In this document: positions 1 to 11,537 of the stretch, piece by piece
Layout: every line of letters begins with the position of its first letter
Numbering within the stretch: the stretch's first letter is position 1
Assembly: GCA_911728455.2 (NCBI GenBank)
Contig: OU452231.1
Location: 6,044,963-6,108,962, forward strand
From: Marthasterias glacialis
Taxonomy: Eukaryota > Echinodermata > Asteroidea > Forcipulatida > Asteriidae
Direction of reading: 5' to 3'
DNA: 64,000 nt
The notes under the pieces: generated by a model
The model's database searches: none
Told to the model about the DNA's origin: nothing
Seen by the model: the letters and a program-made list of their open reading frames with translations, nothing else
Program-made: the position numbers and the translations under genes

Positions 1-566
1 CAACTTTTACCATTTATTCATGCAAAAAAATAAAGGACCTTTTGCATAATGTTAACTGAAATTCACCAAAAAGGGGATATACAACCTTGTTGCATTGATG
101 CAACAAATTATTCTTTGAATTTGTGAAGACCAAGCATTTATATATATCTTTGTTTGTAGTGAACTTGATATTGTATTGCAATGGTATGAGTCGCTGGTTT
201 GATTGCCCTTGTATATTTGAAATAGTTTTCAATTATTTTTTGCTTGATAACTTCTCTTTAACCCAAAAATCTCTAGTACCTTTGGCTACAGGCCACCAAT
301 TTATGGCAACTCAACACCAACATGGTGGCCCTGTGATAAAAACAGTTTATTTGGGCCTGCAGCCCTGGGTCTTCCTCAGTCAGACAACTCTTATTTGGGA
401 GGATGTTCGAGGGCTAAGGTTAATAAATCAGTTGTAAATAATAAAACGATAGCTCTTCAGAAAGTATTTTCTTTCTACAAATTGACTGTTCGATGAGTCA
501 CGCTTTAGTATTATCTACCACTGTTGAAGCCTCAACTTTCTTCTTTTTATTTTCTCTTATTCTTAG
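1..566 (+). other. Upstream intron of NUP107, no coding feature seen
   Basis: This AT-rich stretch precedes the first in-window exon. Short open frames exist but none resembles a known protein or continues NUP107. The acceptor TCTTAG at 561-566 is preceded by a pyrimidine-rich tract. Confidence 0.6.
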
Positions 567-3500
567 ACTTACATCTTTCATAATTTTCCAAGAACTGCAG
601 TCTCACCCTAAACAGGTAGGTCCCAAGAAATAGTGAATTTATCTTCATCTCCATGATGCCAAAAACCCCAAATACAAATTTTGTTTTCCAATACAGTAAA
701 GAATTTGTTCCTTCCTATTTTCTTAGTGCTTCGGATTCTCATATTCCTATATATCAATCCATTTTAGGTCATTTTTTATATGCCCTGAATCAGTATTTTC
801 TGCAATTAATGAAACGCATTTAAGCTCGCGTATGCATATATTCTTTTAACTTGCGCCACGGTCGTGCTTTATTTAGACGTGTCAACGTCATTGGTCAGAG
901 ATGCCTGTTAAGCCCGGTTCATACTTCATGCGAATGTGAAGGCGAAGCGAATTTGACCTCACTCTCCTATATTCGCAGCAAATTTCGCAAAAAAGTTCAA
1001 CACAGTTCAACTTGAGTGAATTGTTCGTCGCGAATTTGTTATGTCAAATTCATTTCACCTTCGCATTCGTATGAAAAGAACCGGCACAATCTGCAGCCAA
1101 ACCATAGTGCTTTGTATTGTGCCATCCCATTGTCTTAAGCAGTGTAGACCAGTTCATTGTTAAACTCATCTCTACAATCTTGTATTTGTCTTCTGATTTG
1201 TGTGTTCTCCAGATTGTTGAGCTACAATCCAAAGAGAGGCATCACATCATACAGAAGTACATCATCCTTGGTGATGTCGATGGTAAGAGAAACCTTCTGA
1301 AAATTTCTGAATTAGCTGAAGTGAAGTGAAGTATGCATTTGCACAAGTAAAAATATTTTCCACAATAACTGTGCACACATAACTTTGTAAGTGAAGTTTG
1401 AAGCTTTGCATGGTGTGGATAATAGGAAGTGACTATTACTAGTTAACTTACGGGTACAACCAGGTGTAAATCTCTTTTGGGAGGAGTGTTGGCTCTGAAA
1501 AGAGCCGTTGTGGTCTTGGCATTTCCCACAGTATGAAATACGTGTCTTCAGGAGATGGACGAGCAGAGTATACTGTTAAACTATCGAGACCACACCACAA
1601 CGACTCTTTTTAGAGCCAACACTCCTCCCACAAGACATTTACATGGTTGTACCCACAAGTTCACCAGATACTTCCTACAGGTCTTCGTGTTCCATGCACC
1701 ATGGAATGATGTTTTGACTCATTCAGCCACTGAAGAACCAACTTGAATAGTTGTGATTGTCGGAACACTCATTGAATTAGCCCCGCCTCTGGTTTCATTT
1801 GACAGCCTTGATTGAGGAGATGGGGGAGTGGCTATCAGATGATGTCAGCCGACCATCTCATCATCTTGTTCGGTTTATGGCTCATGTTGTACTCTTCTTG
1901 AGATCCCTGGGGCTTCAGACAAAGGAAGAGATTTGTGTTGCCATCATCGAGGCCTACGTCAAGGTAGGTTAGAAATAAAATCATTGAGCTCTTAATGTGC
2001 AAGATTGCTCCAAGAGTAGGTCTGCTTTCTTAAAGGTAAAATATAGGATTGGTAAAGCTGACGGTGCAGTGTTCTTACTTTGTGTGATTCAATATATACA
2101 TGAAAAAAAAAAACCTGTAAAAATTTCATTTCATTTCCTGTTTAGGATTTGATCGTAGAGAAACACAAAAAGCTAGTAGCGACATACACAGCTCAACTAC
2201 CTTATGATATGCAGGTATCATGGTATGCTAGATTCCTGGAAGGTAAGAGACCTGACAACGATGATGACCTTTGACCCGAGTGACCTGACATCATCTGATA
2301 ATGGTCATCCTCATTCTTCTTTTTTTCGACTTAAAAGATTGATTCACTGCCTTTGTTTCTCTTGCTTAGCTTCGTTGTTTTCCCTACATTCTTATACCTG
2401 CCAATTGTTCCAATTTCATTGGAATCGTTCTGATCTTTTAGTTTTAAAACCCTAAAAAATCAGAACAGGCCGATTTCTGAGGACAAAGAGAGAAAAAAGG
2501 GCACTATTTCATCGACAGTCCTCTATTTCCTTATGGTTGCGTTACCATTTTTAACAACGACATGAACAACATGCGATAGAGAATTTGTCTTCTGAGTTTT
2601 AAGTGTTACTCGAGTTTAAGCAAGATGGGTAAAAACAGTACAGGATTTTTGCGAGGAATACATGTAACAATTTTTATGTGTAACGAGATCAAGAAAAGGT
2701 GGTAACTTTGCTTTTTACAAGGTCTGTCGGTGTGACTTAACGGATTGACTTGAGGTGATCCGATTTCTAACTTTCAATGTTGCACATTACCTGAAAATGA
2801 GATTTTTCTTTTCATTTTTTTGTCCTTATGCAGGTATCAGTGACAAAGAGGAGAGACAACAGTGCTTGCAGTTAGCAGAAGAAGTTGGTAAGGGCGTCCT
2901 TAGTTTCTTGAGATTTACCAGAATGATGTTACTGATCCAACATTATGAACGAAATTGTTCTTTATTTTCAAACTGTTTCTACTCCTGGCTTTGATCAAAA
3001 GAAAATTTGTCCAGTTTTGAAACCTTAAAATGCACAAGCTAGCATATTGGGCCAATGCACACAAATTACAGGCCGATGCCCCCCCCCCCAAGAAAACATA
3101 AAACAAATGAATAAAAAATAATGAAAACAATTAAGGACTTTTGTTTTACTTCGTCCAAACTTGCAAAATTTACTGTTCTGGGAAGAACCCTGCAATGAAT
3201 TGAAAATTTGGAAAATTTTCAACAGTAATTTTTATTTGGTTTATATTCTGAAGGACTTGATGTTGCCCAGATTACGAAAACCGTTGTTGAGAATATCCGG
3301 ACCAGAGACCAGACTGACTTCATGGCTTCCAATGAACTCTCTTCAGCCCTGGAAGCTACCACCTCGGAGGTAAATGACGGACTGTATTACTTATTTATTA
3401 ATTCTTTAAAACAAAATTACAGGTGGAAATGTCCAAAGTTGCAAATGAATACTTGTGCAGATCAGCAAAATGTTTACAGCATTTTAAAGACCTTTTTTTA

Positions 3501-6500
3501 TGTTAGTTTTTTGTTTGTTTGTTTTTCTCTTTCATTCTCCCATCATCAATCTCTGTTGTTGTAATTATCCGGTTAACCATTCAGGAAGATCGGCGCAAGA
3601 TTGAAGCGACTGATTGGTTGATGTTTGACCCGTCCCAGAGGGCAGAGGCACTGAAACAGAGCAACGCTATCGTCAGAACATTCTTAGGTAAGGCTCTTAC
3701 GCCTTTGTTTGTACTATTAGTGTCTTGTCATGTTCCTTAACATGCCAGATAAATCATGAATGCTAAGACCATGGCTGGAACGATAATGTTGGAGAAGAGG
3801 ACTTTTTGGTGTTCTGGCCATAACCACTGCTGAAGTCAACAATGTGGACACGGTCTAATACGACCATTTTCCAAAAAAAAGTCACCAGACTATTTTTGCC
3901 CTTTGGTCGTCATGGCCCAGTATCATAAAGCTAGTAAGCACAGAAATTTGCTTGACAAAGAATGTTGCTTAAATGAGTCGGGTTACCCACCGAAACACCA
4001 GTTGATTTACATTGTTGTTACTGGTACTCCGCTGCTTATTTGCTCAGCGAGACAACTTTGCACTAACACGTCGATCTGGCTTGAGCTATAAGCCAGGCAT
4101 CACAATGGCCGTTTACGAAATCACGGCTTGGGCTCGGGCTCTGGCTTGGGCTCCGTCCACCTATTTGAATCCCCGCAAGGATCGCACACGTTTTTAAAAC
4201 AACTGACAGAGCCTAAGCCCAAGCCAGAGCCCAAGCCGTGGTTTCGTAAACGGCCAATGTTTCAAATTGTAGTAAACAGTGCCCAGATGAAAATCTATTC
4301 ACTAAATGCTTACAATGGGAGACTTGTGAGGACGCTAGATGGCAGCAGACTTACCAGGTATATCCAATGTTTTCCAAAATGTGAGCATGCTCATAACTAC
4401 GTAAACAATGGGAATTCACCCAGCAAGTTGAAAAAAGGTTTGAAACAATTCAACATGTATTTTTAGTTAATGTCTGTGGCAACAAAACAAAAAGAATTCA
4501 GTTTACAAACGGACACACATTTTAGTTATTGTTGTTATATTTTGACAGCTCGTAAGAAGCATGATGCAGCCAAAGAGGTCTTCAATAAGATTCCAACCGA
4601 CTCCATCGATCTCATCTGTAGGAACTGGCAAGCCAAAGCAGGAAGAGAGATGTTGCCAGCCGTGGACGATAATGCTATCAAGGAGTACCTCTGTATCAAA
4701 GCTTACCTAGTGAGTCAAATTCTGTACTTACTGAATGCTCATGCAAAATGAAAATAACTATTACCAATAATACGCAGTTCTTATATAGCACTTTGTCAAA
4801 CCCGATGGGCTTCTCAAGGTATGCAGAGTTACGTTTTACTTTTTGAAGTATGAGACCTGTTCCTTTACATAGCCAAAGATACTATAAACACAAGATAGGA
4901 CACTTGTGCCGTTTTGTACAGTAGGAGATGTAATGCCTTTATACCTACCAACTGCATGAAGGTGCCCTTCCCCATGTATAAATTTTGCCAGGATTATTGA
5001 CACAATTTACACCACATTTTCGATCTGCCGTCACCTTTTTTAGTTGGTGGGATCATTTTGCGTTAGTATTTCCATTTAGTAGGCCCTACTTATTGCGCAA
5101 ATGATCTTTGGTTTTACCTACCAAACGACACCGGGCGCACCCATTTTAGGTTTCATGTTTCTGAATGGAGTGTCCTACCTTGGTTTTGTAGTATCTTTGA
5201 CATAGCACCATGTAACGGTTTTACAAGGTTTGGTGTTTCTGATCAGCAGAGTGTGGGTTCGAGTCCCTGTCAAGACACTTGTGTCCTTAAGCAAGACACT
5301 TAACCATTATTGCTTCGTCCTTCGGATGGGACGTAAAGCCGTAGGTCCCGTGTGTTGTGTAATGCACGTAAAAGAACCCAGTGGACTTATCGCAAAGAGA
5401 AGGGATTCGCTCCGTTTGTTCCTGGTTTGAATGGCTGCAGATAACACCACAGCACCTTGTTAACAGTTACATGGTGCTATGTACAGGAACATATCTCATA
5501 CTTCAAAATGTAACTCTGCATACCTTTTAGGAAACAATACTGAGCGCTTTGATATGCCCTTCGGTGTGATAAAGCGCTATTCAAGAACTGCGTATTATTA
5601 TTTTTAATTTATGATTCACATTTTTCTTGTGACTACGCATCATTTCTAGTAAGGTTTGCGGTGACACCATGTAATAATCTCTTTTGAGTTGGGGTGGTTC
5701 TGAAAAGAACCGGTTCTTTTCATAACCACCTTAACTCAAAAGAGATTATTACATGGTGTCACCGCAAACCTTACTAGATTGTATCTCCACCATGCAAAGT
5801 TTCAAATCTTACTCATGTACATGGTATTACCGCAAACCTTACTAGATTGTATCTCCACCATGCAAAGTTTTAAATCCTACTCATGTACATGGTGTTACTG
5901 CAAACCTGACTAGATTGTATCTCCACCATGCAAAGTTTCAAATCCTACTCATGTACATGGTGTTACTGCAAACCTTACTAGATTGTATCTCCACCATGCA
6001 AAGTTTCAAATCCTACTCATGTACATGGTGTCACCGCAAACCTTACTAGATTGTATCTCCACCATGCAAAGTTTCAAATCCTACTCATGTACATGGTGTC
6101 ACCGCAAACCTTACTAGATAGACCTTATGCATTGACGTCATCACGCCGCCATCTTAGAGGTAAATCGATGATGTAACAATGGAAACTCAGAGATTTGTAC
6201 GCGCGGCGCACAGGATTGGCCAATGAACAACCTCATTTTGACCTCTAGACGAGGGCGCCCTACTCAAATGACGTCATGTGCATAAGGCCTATTGTATCTC
6301 CACCATGCAAAGTTTCAAATCCTACTCATGTACATGGTGTCACCGCAAACCTTACTAGATTGTATCTCCACCATGCAAAGTTTCAAATCCTACTCATGTA
6401 CATGGTGTCACCGCAAACCTTACTAGATTGTATCTCCACCATGCAAAGTTTCAAATCCTACTCAAGTACATGGTGTTTCTGCAAACCTTACTAGATTGTA

Positions 6501-8974
6501 TCTCCACCATGCAAAGTTTCAAATCCTACTCATGTACATGGTGTCATCGCAAACCTTACTAGATTGTATCTCCACCATGCAAAGTTTCAAATCCTACTCA
6601 TGTACATGTTGTTACTGCAAACCTTACTAGACTGTATCTCCACCATGCAAAGTTTCAAATCATACTCATGTACATGGTGTTACTGCAAACCTTACTAGAT
6701 TGTATCTCCACCATGCAAAGTTTCAAATCCTACTCATGTACATGGTGTCATCGCAAACCTTACTAGATTGCATCTCCACCATGCAAAGTTTTAAATCCTA
6801 CTTACGCATCATTTGTTCTTATGGTTTTGGTCAAACAAAAATAATTAAAAAAAATTATTTTGTTTAGTGATGTTTCATTGTTTCATTCAGTTGAAATGGA
6901 TTTGCACTTATAATTATGAATTGAATTTTTGTTGTCATGTAGGATGCCCTCGATTCTTTTAATGACTGGTTTGAACACTATCACAACAAACGCCCGTCGG
7001 AACCTCTCGTGCCGGAAAACCCAAACTTCCATGAGAAGGTTCGCTTTGAGCATGAGCAGAAGGAGTGTGAGGTAAATAAAAACAAATTTACTAGAACTGG
7101 ATTTTAACCTGCGACCTCCAGTTTGTCACAGGTTGAAATCTCATAGAATTTTTTTCCTCTGTTCCCCAATTTTTTTACTCTGTTTCCCTTGTCAGTTTCC
7201 CTCATGGTTTATTACTTGATTTATTTTTAAGACATAATGTTTTTTTTTTCTAGCTTGAGTTGGAACGATGGCACCAGGTGCTAGATAGACAGAGTAACGG
7301 AGTCAAAGAGTTCATTTTCAATGTCTTACTCTTTGTCAACGGAGGATGGATGGTGGACCAGAGGATGGTAAATGAACAATCTTTTGATTAAGATTTGCTT
7401 CCAAATTTGTGAAACGATATCACTGACTGGCTGTTGAATTTATACCAAAAAAAAAGTTATTGTTGTAAATTGTGTGATTTGTATTCAAAATTATCAATTG
7501 TTTGTTGTTGATAATGTGCTGGGTTTGTGAAGGCACATCTTTTTGATGTCAGGTTTTTAAAACTATTTTTATTGCCTTTAGTGGAATTGTTTATATTATT
7601 TTAGTTTGCCTGGCTATTGTTTCAATATTTGTTTTGCTTTGAGGGTTTTTAAAATCGTTTAATTCTGTTTATTTTTTTCATAATCTTTTGCTTGCCATTT
7701 TCTGCTACTTTTAAAGTAAATTTTTAGTTTTCCATATATTCTGAATTATGAATTTTGTCTGTATTTTGTATTATTGTTTAAAATGAGCGGGGTCTGGGAG
7801 GGCGCATCTTTTTTGATGACAGCTTTTTTCACTTTTGCCCTTCCCTGGACAGCCTCTGCTCATATATTACACTGTCTAAAGAATTAAAATAAAAAATTAA
7901 ATGAAGCACCGAATATACAGTGCTCATCACAATCAATGAAGGGTAAAACCAAAAATATCATTCTTTACAGACAATGTTTTGTTTCATTTTGAGATATATG
8001 AAAAATGATATTCATGAGCTTCAGAAACGTTTGGAATTTTGTTGAAAAAAAAAAAAAAAATTGCCAGAACATAAAGGGAATAAGCATTGTTGTGCAGCTG
8101 TAAAGCAAACTTTACAAATTACATCAATCCGTCATCTACATTTTTTCCTCTAGACCAACGATGATGAGAACGAGGATGAGAAGATGAGACAGAAACAACT
8201 TGAAGATCTGCGTAAACTGTGTCTCCCCATGCTGTGTTCACTCCTTCATACAGTTTTGCATACGTCGGGGCAATATAAAGATTGTGTGGCCCTGGCTGAT
8301 ATCATAGCATCAGAGGAAAACCAGCTCTATAAGGTAAACCATTGACTGCCAGTCAGGCCGATATAAAAAGTGGTTGGCCCTGGTAGATTGCATAGCTTAA
8401 GAAGATTACTTACTCTGTAAGGTAAACTATTGACTGCCAATCAGGGCAATATAAAAAGTGGTTGGCCCTGGTAGATTACATAGCTTAAGAGGATGACTAA
8501 CTCTACAAGGTAAACTATTGACTGCCAATCAAGGCAGTATAAATGGTTGGTGCTGGTAGATTATATGACTTATGAAAATTAACAACTCCGTAAGGTTAAC
8601 TAGTGACTGCCAATCAGTGCAGTATAAAAAAGTGGTTGGCCTAGGTAGATGTAGCACAAAATTTCTTTTTAAGAGCCTTTATTATTACATAACATGGTTG
8701 TCATTTGAAAAATCCCTGCATTCTAACAATTCTATTTATTAATTTTGACATTGCCATCACTACAAATAAGGTTTCATCCTGCTCATTTTTTGGTCACTCA
8801 TTTCTTTGCGATAAGATTGGTGTGACAAACCTCTTAAAATATGCTCACCTTTTTTGCAAATTTCAGGTTTTCAGCAGACAAGAGCTGCAGCAATTCCTAA
8901 CCAAGCTCCGGGAATCGTCGCTGCTGTTACTCGATCAGAATCTAGATCCACTGGGCTATGAGTTGGTTTCGTAA
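567..8974 (+). CDS. NUP107: Nucleoporin Nup107, C-terminal half (5' exons lie outside the window)
   Basis: Nup107 is a scaffold subunit of the Y-shaped Nup107-160 complex of the nuclear pore. Twelve exons join in phase: 567-615, 1213-1282, 1806-1963, 2146-2242, 2834-2887, 3254-3369, 3585-3687, 4549-4709, 6943-7071, 7254-7367, 8154-8333 and 8867-8974 (TAA). They give about 445 residues, roughly half of the 925-residue human protein. Recognisable stretches in order are [78 protein letters not shown], and the terminal [19 protein letters not shown], all very close to human NUP107 as I recall it. The product should be alpha-helical solenoid. The first exon begins on the third base of a codon, so at least one exon lies upstream. 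The intron after 8333 carries tandem copies of the exon tail and splice donor, listed separately. Confidence 0.95.
911..1085. mobile_element. Fold-back MITE in NUP107 intron
   Basis: Inverted arms of about 45 bp begin with GCCGGTT/AGCCCGGTTC and include GCGAATGTGAAGGCGAA on the left and its near-complement on the right. The middle holds further GCGAATTT-type inverted pieces. No coding capacity is present. It is a non-autonomous hairpin element of unknown superfamily. Confidence 0.7.
1446..1664. mobile_element. Fold-back MITE in NUP107 intron
   Basis: The left part (GGGTACAACCA, then GGGAGGAGTGTTGGCTCT, then CGTTGTGGTC) is matched in reverse complement on the right, around a loop with the words CTTCAGGAGA and GGACGAGCA. 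A fragment with the same words (CTTCAGGAGACGGACGAGCA) lies at about 17077-17150, so the family has at least two members here. The hairpin at 5646-5777 looks related through its AATCTCTTTTG and CTGAAAAGA words. Confidence 0.7.
4103..4259. mobile_element. Hairpin MITE, GGCTTGGGCT family
   Basis: Arms of about 50 bp, rich in GGCTTGGGCTC and GGGCTCTGGCTTGGGCTCC, are mirrored by GAGCCCAAGCC copies. The ends read GGCCGTTTACGAAA and TTTCGTAAACGGCC. Relatives are at 10953-11095, 13850-13992, 18428-18545 and 37290-37650, with a fragment near 52860-52930. Confidence 0.75.
4766..5600. mobile_element. Composite fold-back repeat with internal SINE
   Basis: The ends are inverted copies: AATAATACGCAGTTCTTATA at the left and its near-complement at the right. 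Next inside are inverted copies of GGTATGCAGAGTTAC, then of ACCATGTAAC. Another copy of the left-end sequence is at 50045-50130. The interior holds a tRNA-derived SINE, so the structure is nested. Confidence 0.65.
5225..5425 (+). mobile_element. tRNA-derived SINE, Ser/Leu-like head family
   Basis: A Pol III B box, GGTTCGAGTCC, lies at 5256-5266 after GATCAGCAGAGTGTG. It is followed by ACACTTGTGTCCTTAAGCAA and a body with GGGACGTAAAGCCGTAGGTC. The same words recur in reverse orientation at 21230-21345 and 41395-41600. The A-box side is incomplete in this copy. Confidence 0.7.
5646..5777. mobile_element. Near-perfect hairpin element
   Basis: Two arms of about 65 bp start with CTAGTAAGGTTTGCGGTGAC and meet at a centre around AAAGAACCGGTTCTTTT. 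Only a few positions differ between the arms. The outer 28 bp of the right arm recurs in every unit of the tandem array that follows. Confidence 0.85.
5750..6805 (+). repeat. 68-bp tandem repeat array (about 14 units) in NUP107 intron
   Basis: The unit runs TGTATCTCCACCATGCAAAG, then TTTCAAATCCTACTCATGTA, then CATGGTGTCACCGCAAACCT, then TACTAGAT. The spacing of CATGCAAAG is exactly 68 bp in the units checked. Copies differ at few positions (TCACCG, TTACTG, TCATCG variants). One unit is interrupted by a MITE at about 6120-6291. Open frames across the array follow from the repeat and are not genes. Confidence 0.95.
6120..6291. mobile_element. MITE with TGACGTCA boxes in both ends, inserted in the 68-bp array
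   Basis: The terminal inverted repeats are TAGACCTTATGCATTGACGT at the left and the complement of ACGTCATGTGCATAAGGCCT at the right. Perfect palindromic TGACGTCA boxes lie at 6133-6140 and 6269-6276. The target duplication is too short to fix (1-2 nt). Related sequences are at about 36325-36490 and 47285-47420. Confidence 0.8.
8269..8655 (+). repeat. Tandem copies of a NUP107 exon tail plus its splice donor
   Basis: The last ~65 nt of exon 8154-8333 (from GCAATATAAAG to TATAAG) with the first ~23 nt of the intron (GTAAACCATTGACTGCCAGT) recurs downstream as decayed copies. Donor-like GTAAAC or GTTAAC sites sit at 8334, 8422, 8510 and 8595, spaced 88, 88 and 85 bp. The last copy fades at about 8655. 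Each copy keeps GTGGTTGGCCCTGG-type matches to exon GTGTGGCCCTGG. Use of any downstream donor would read into the TGA just after 8334. Confidence 0.85.
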
Positions 8975-9271
8975 GAAAATGCCTTGAATGATGGATCGTG
9001 ACAAGCAAGTGTCCCAGGAGTAGAGAAAAAAAGTGACGCCACTGGATACCTTTTTCTGTTGCTGCATGCACAGACAGATGCTGGAAATCATTCAGCAGAC
9101 GACACATCATCAGCCATTGATAGGCATATCAGATTAAAATAGGAAGAGCCTGATGGTCCAAGTTCATTTCTGCTTTGCAAAAATTAACAGGAAGCTTATT
9201 GGTAAGCAAATTTGTATGATAGATGTTAATATTTGCATCGGGGGAATGAATATAAATTTCAATTTGCCTTT

Positions 9272-9418
9272 CACCGTTGTGTGATAAGCACTGTATACTC
9301 AGTGCTTTTGAGTCCTGTGGAAAAAAAATCCACAGGCAACACGGGTGGGATTCGAACCCACGACTCCCGCATGACTAGAGCAGATGTCTTAACCACTAGA
9401 CCACCGAGCACGCCCGGT
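9272..9418 (-). mobile_element. tRNA-Glu-like SINE in NUP107 3' region
   Basis: On the minus strand, GGTGGTCTAGTGGTTAAGAC (A-box side) is followed by an exact B box, GGTTCGAATCC. The tail contains CCACAGGACTC and GCACTGAGTATACAGTGCTT. The anticodon-stem region does not form a good tRNA, so this is a SINE and not a tRNA gene. Relatives are at 28386-28530 and 50990-51115. Confidence 0.85.
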
Positions 9419-9661
9419 GACGAGGGGCCAGGATGCTTTATACTAAAGCAGAAAAATGTGCATAACTAAAAGTGTATTTCATTGATGATCAAGAAGATTT
9501 TTTTCAGTATGGATTTGCACTGTTGCTTCGCTCATCTGTTTATAAGACACAACAGCCAAGTAGCGTTGCCCTTTGCTTTATCCGATTTGTTTTTTGTTTG
9601 TTTGTTTTTTTCGCCCTTAAAAAAAAAGTTATATTTTTATTAAATAGCCTTGAACGATCTA

Positions 9662-9667
9662 AATAAA
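9662..9667 (+). terminator. Candidate NUP107 polyadenylation signal
   Basis: AATAAA lies 688 nt after the NUP107 stop. A fold-back repeat begins only six bases later, so the true cleavage site may fall inside that repeat. Confidence 0.4.
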
Positions 9668-9672
9668 AGCCT

Positions 9673-9866
9673 GGGCCCGATTTCATAGAGCTGCTTAAGC
9701 AGAAAATTGTGCTTAAAATTGTTCTGCTAAGCAAAAATAAGCAGAATACCAGTCACTGATTGTACATGTAACATGGTATTTTGGCTGGTAACCTTATTCT
9801 GGTAAGCACAATTTTGTTTGTGCTGAGCTACTTTTTGTGCTTAAGCAGCTCGATGAGATTGGGCCC
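9673..9866. mobile_element. Fold-back MITE, GGGCCCAATTTCAT family
   Basis: The ends are GGGCCCGATTTCATAGAGCT and the complement of AGCTCGATGAGATTGGGCCC. The inner arms share GCTTAAGCAGAAAATTGTGC and its complement. Members at 39567-39765 and 47552-47790 share the same ends. Shorter relatives are at 29440-29560 and 46035-46545. Confidence 0.8.
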
Positions 9867-10952
9867 TGTTCCATATCTAGGTTAGCCCTATAAAGGGTCT
9901 GTAAAGGGCACTGCTTGTTTTTTGAAAAGTGAAGTTCTACTTGGATATTTGAAGGGCACCAAGGCAGGGCCGAGGGGCACCGTTTTTGCCTCCGTAAAGT
10001 ATCTGGTATGTTGATGCTACTGCATACAGAGATCATTAATTAGAAGGTTGTGCAAAGGTGAGGTGTATTGTTAAGGCTGATTTATGCAGAACATTTTACA
10101 TGCAATTAGGTCCAGGCAATCTCCATGAAGAAAACCCCATATTAAAAAAACAATAATAATTGTGGTGGGGGGGGGGGGGTTAAAAAAATACCAGAACGTG
10201 ATTTAAACCTGTGAGGTCGCAGGTTCAAATCCTGTTGTAGTCAACCCAAAATTGAATTAAAATTTATCCACTCAGTTTCCCTTGTGGTTTGTTTTTCAAA
10301 TTTTCACATAATTTGCCTGTAGGTGAATACACTGAGAGGAAACAGCCTGCCGTGCTTCCACGGTGTTCATCTTGCATACAGTGCAGTTGGTTTCTTCTAG
10401 GTTGCCTGTAAATATTGCCTTTTGTGACGGGCCCTAAAGGTTTAACATTTAAAAAAAAAAGTGTAACCTTGTTGTTTCAACAACAACAAGAACAACGGCG
10501 ACAACTAATAGGTGTGGTTTCAGAATCGGAGAGATGAACGGCAAAATCTTGAGTGATATACTGTCATCAAAGTGATATACATGTATTGTATTTTGAGAAA
10601 ACATGTTTTTATATTAACGATGTCAAGAATGAAATGAATGTATTTCTTTTCCTGTGGACTTGAATTGTCTTTGGCACTGTTCTTTGTTTTAATCATTTAA
10701 TTTTGTATTATGAGAAGACAAGACTTATGTTTTTGTATTAACGATGTCAAGAATGAAATGAATATATACCGTGTGTCATGGAGGATGGCCACTTGTAAAT
10801 TAAACCTTCATTTGTCGTTTTGCACTTTTTTTTTGGGGGGGGGGGGGAACTTGTGTCTTTGATTATTTTTAATCGTTGTAGAAAATGTTGGCCAATGCAT
10901 TTGCAATTGGGTCTGATTATGTTTGGATGGAGCTGGCACGTGTGGTGAGACA

Positions 10953-11095
10953 AAGGCCCTTTTCGAAACCACGGCTTTGGCTTGGGCTCCGTCAGTAATT
11001 TTGAAATCGTACACTTTAGGTAAGGGATTTCAAACACGCGGACGGTGACCAAGCCGGACCCTGAGATTAAACCGAGGTTTCGAAAATGCCTTATA
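10953..11095. mobile_element. Hairpin MITE, GGCTTGGGCT family
   Basis: The ends are GCCCTTTTCGAAACCACGGC at the left and CGAGGTTTCGAAAATGCC at the right. The inner arm reads GGCTTGGGCTCCGTC. The arms are more diverged than in the 4103-4259 copy. Confidence 0.6.
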
Positions 11096-11407
11096 TGAAG
11101 CTACTTATTAACACTTAAAGTATACAGCGAAGTTCTTGGTTACCGTTGAATCTAAAATGGCGGCGCAGAATGTCAAGGTTTGAATACTGCATAATGTCAC
11201 GCGACATACTGTACCTCACGTAACAGCAGATTTGCAGGATGCGATTTGACGGGTCGCAATTTCTTCCATTTAGCCGTGTACAAATCGTGCCTGCAGGAAA
11301 TGCAGGCTCTTTTTTGTAAACACTGTCTGTCACGACTGACGCGTTCTATTTCACCAACATTTTTTAGAAACAAAATGTGGAACAGGTGATATGGTAATTG
11401 GAATGAA

Positions 11408-11537
11408 ACGCCGTATCCGAATCGGCGGCTACGGCTACGGCTGTTGCTAGGGGTGTTACTATGGACCTTCTATACTTCAATGCCTGATGACGCGGCGATC
11501 CAGCCGTAGCCGTAGCCGCTAATTCGGACACGGCCTC
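11408..11537. mobile_element. Hairpin MITE with GGCTACGGCTACGGCTG arms
   Basis: The left arm has CGCCGTATCCGAATCGGCGG followed by CTACGGCTACGGCTG. The right arm is its near-complement, CAGCCGTAGCCGTAGCCGCT, then AATTCGGACACGGC. Arms are about 35 bp and the loop about 60 bp. Confidence 0.8.

Noticed and set aside
5750-6805. Possible CRISPR-like array
   Set aside because: Units are head-to-tail with no unique spacers, and the host is an animal. It is a satellite-type array.
9340-9418. tRNA-Glu gene on the minus strand
   Set aside because: A and B boxes are present, but the anticodon and acceptor stems do not pair, and the same head with a shared tail occurs at other places. It is a SINE.
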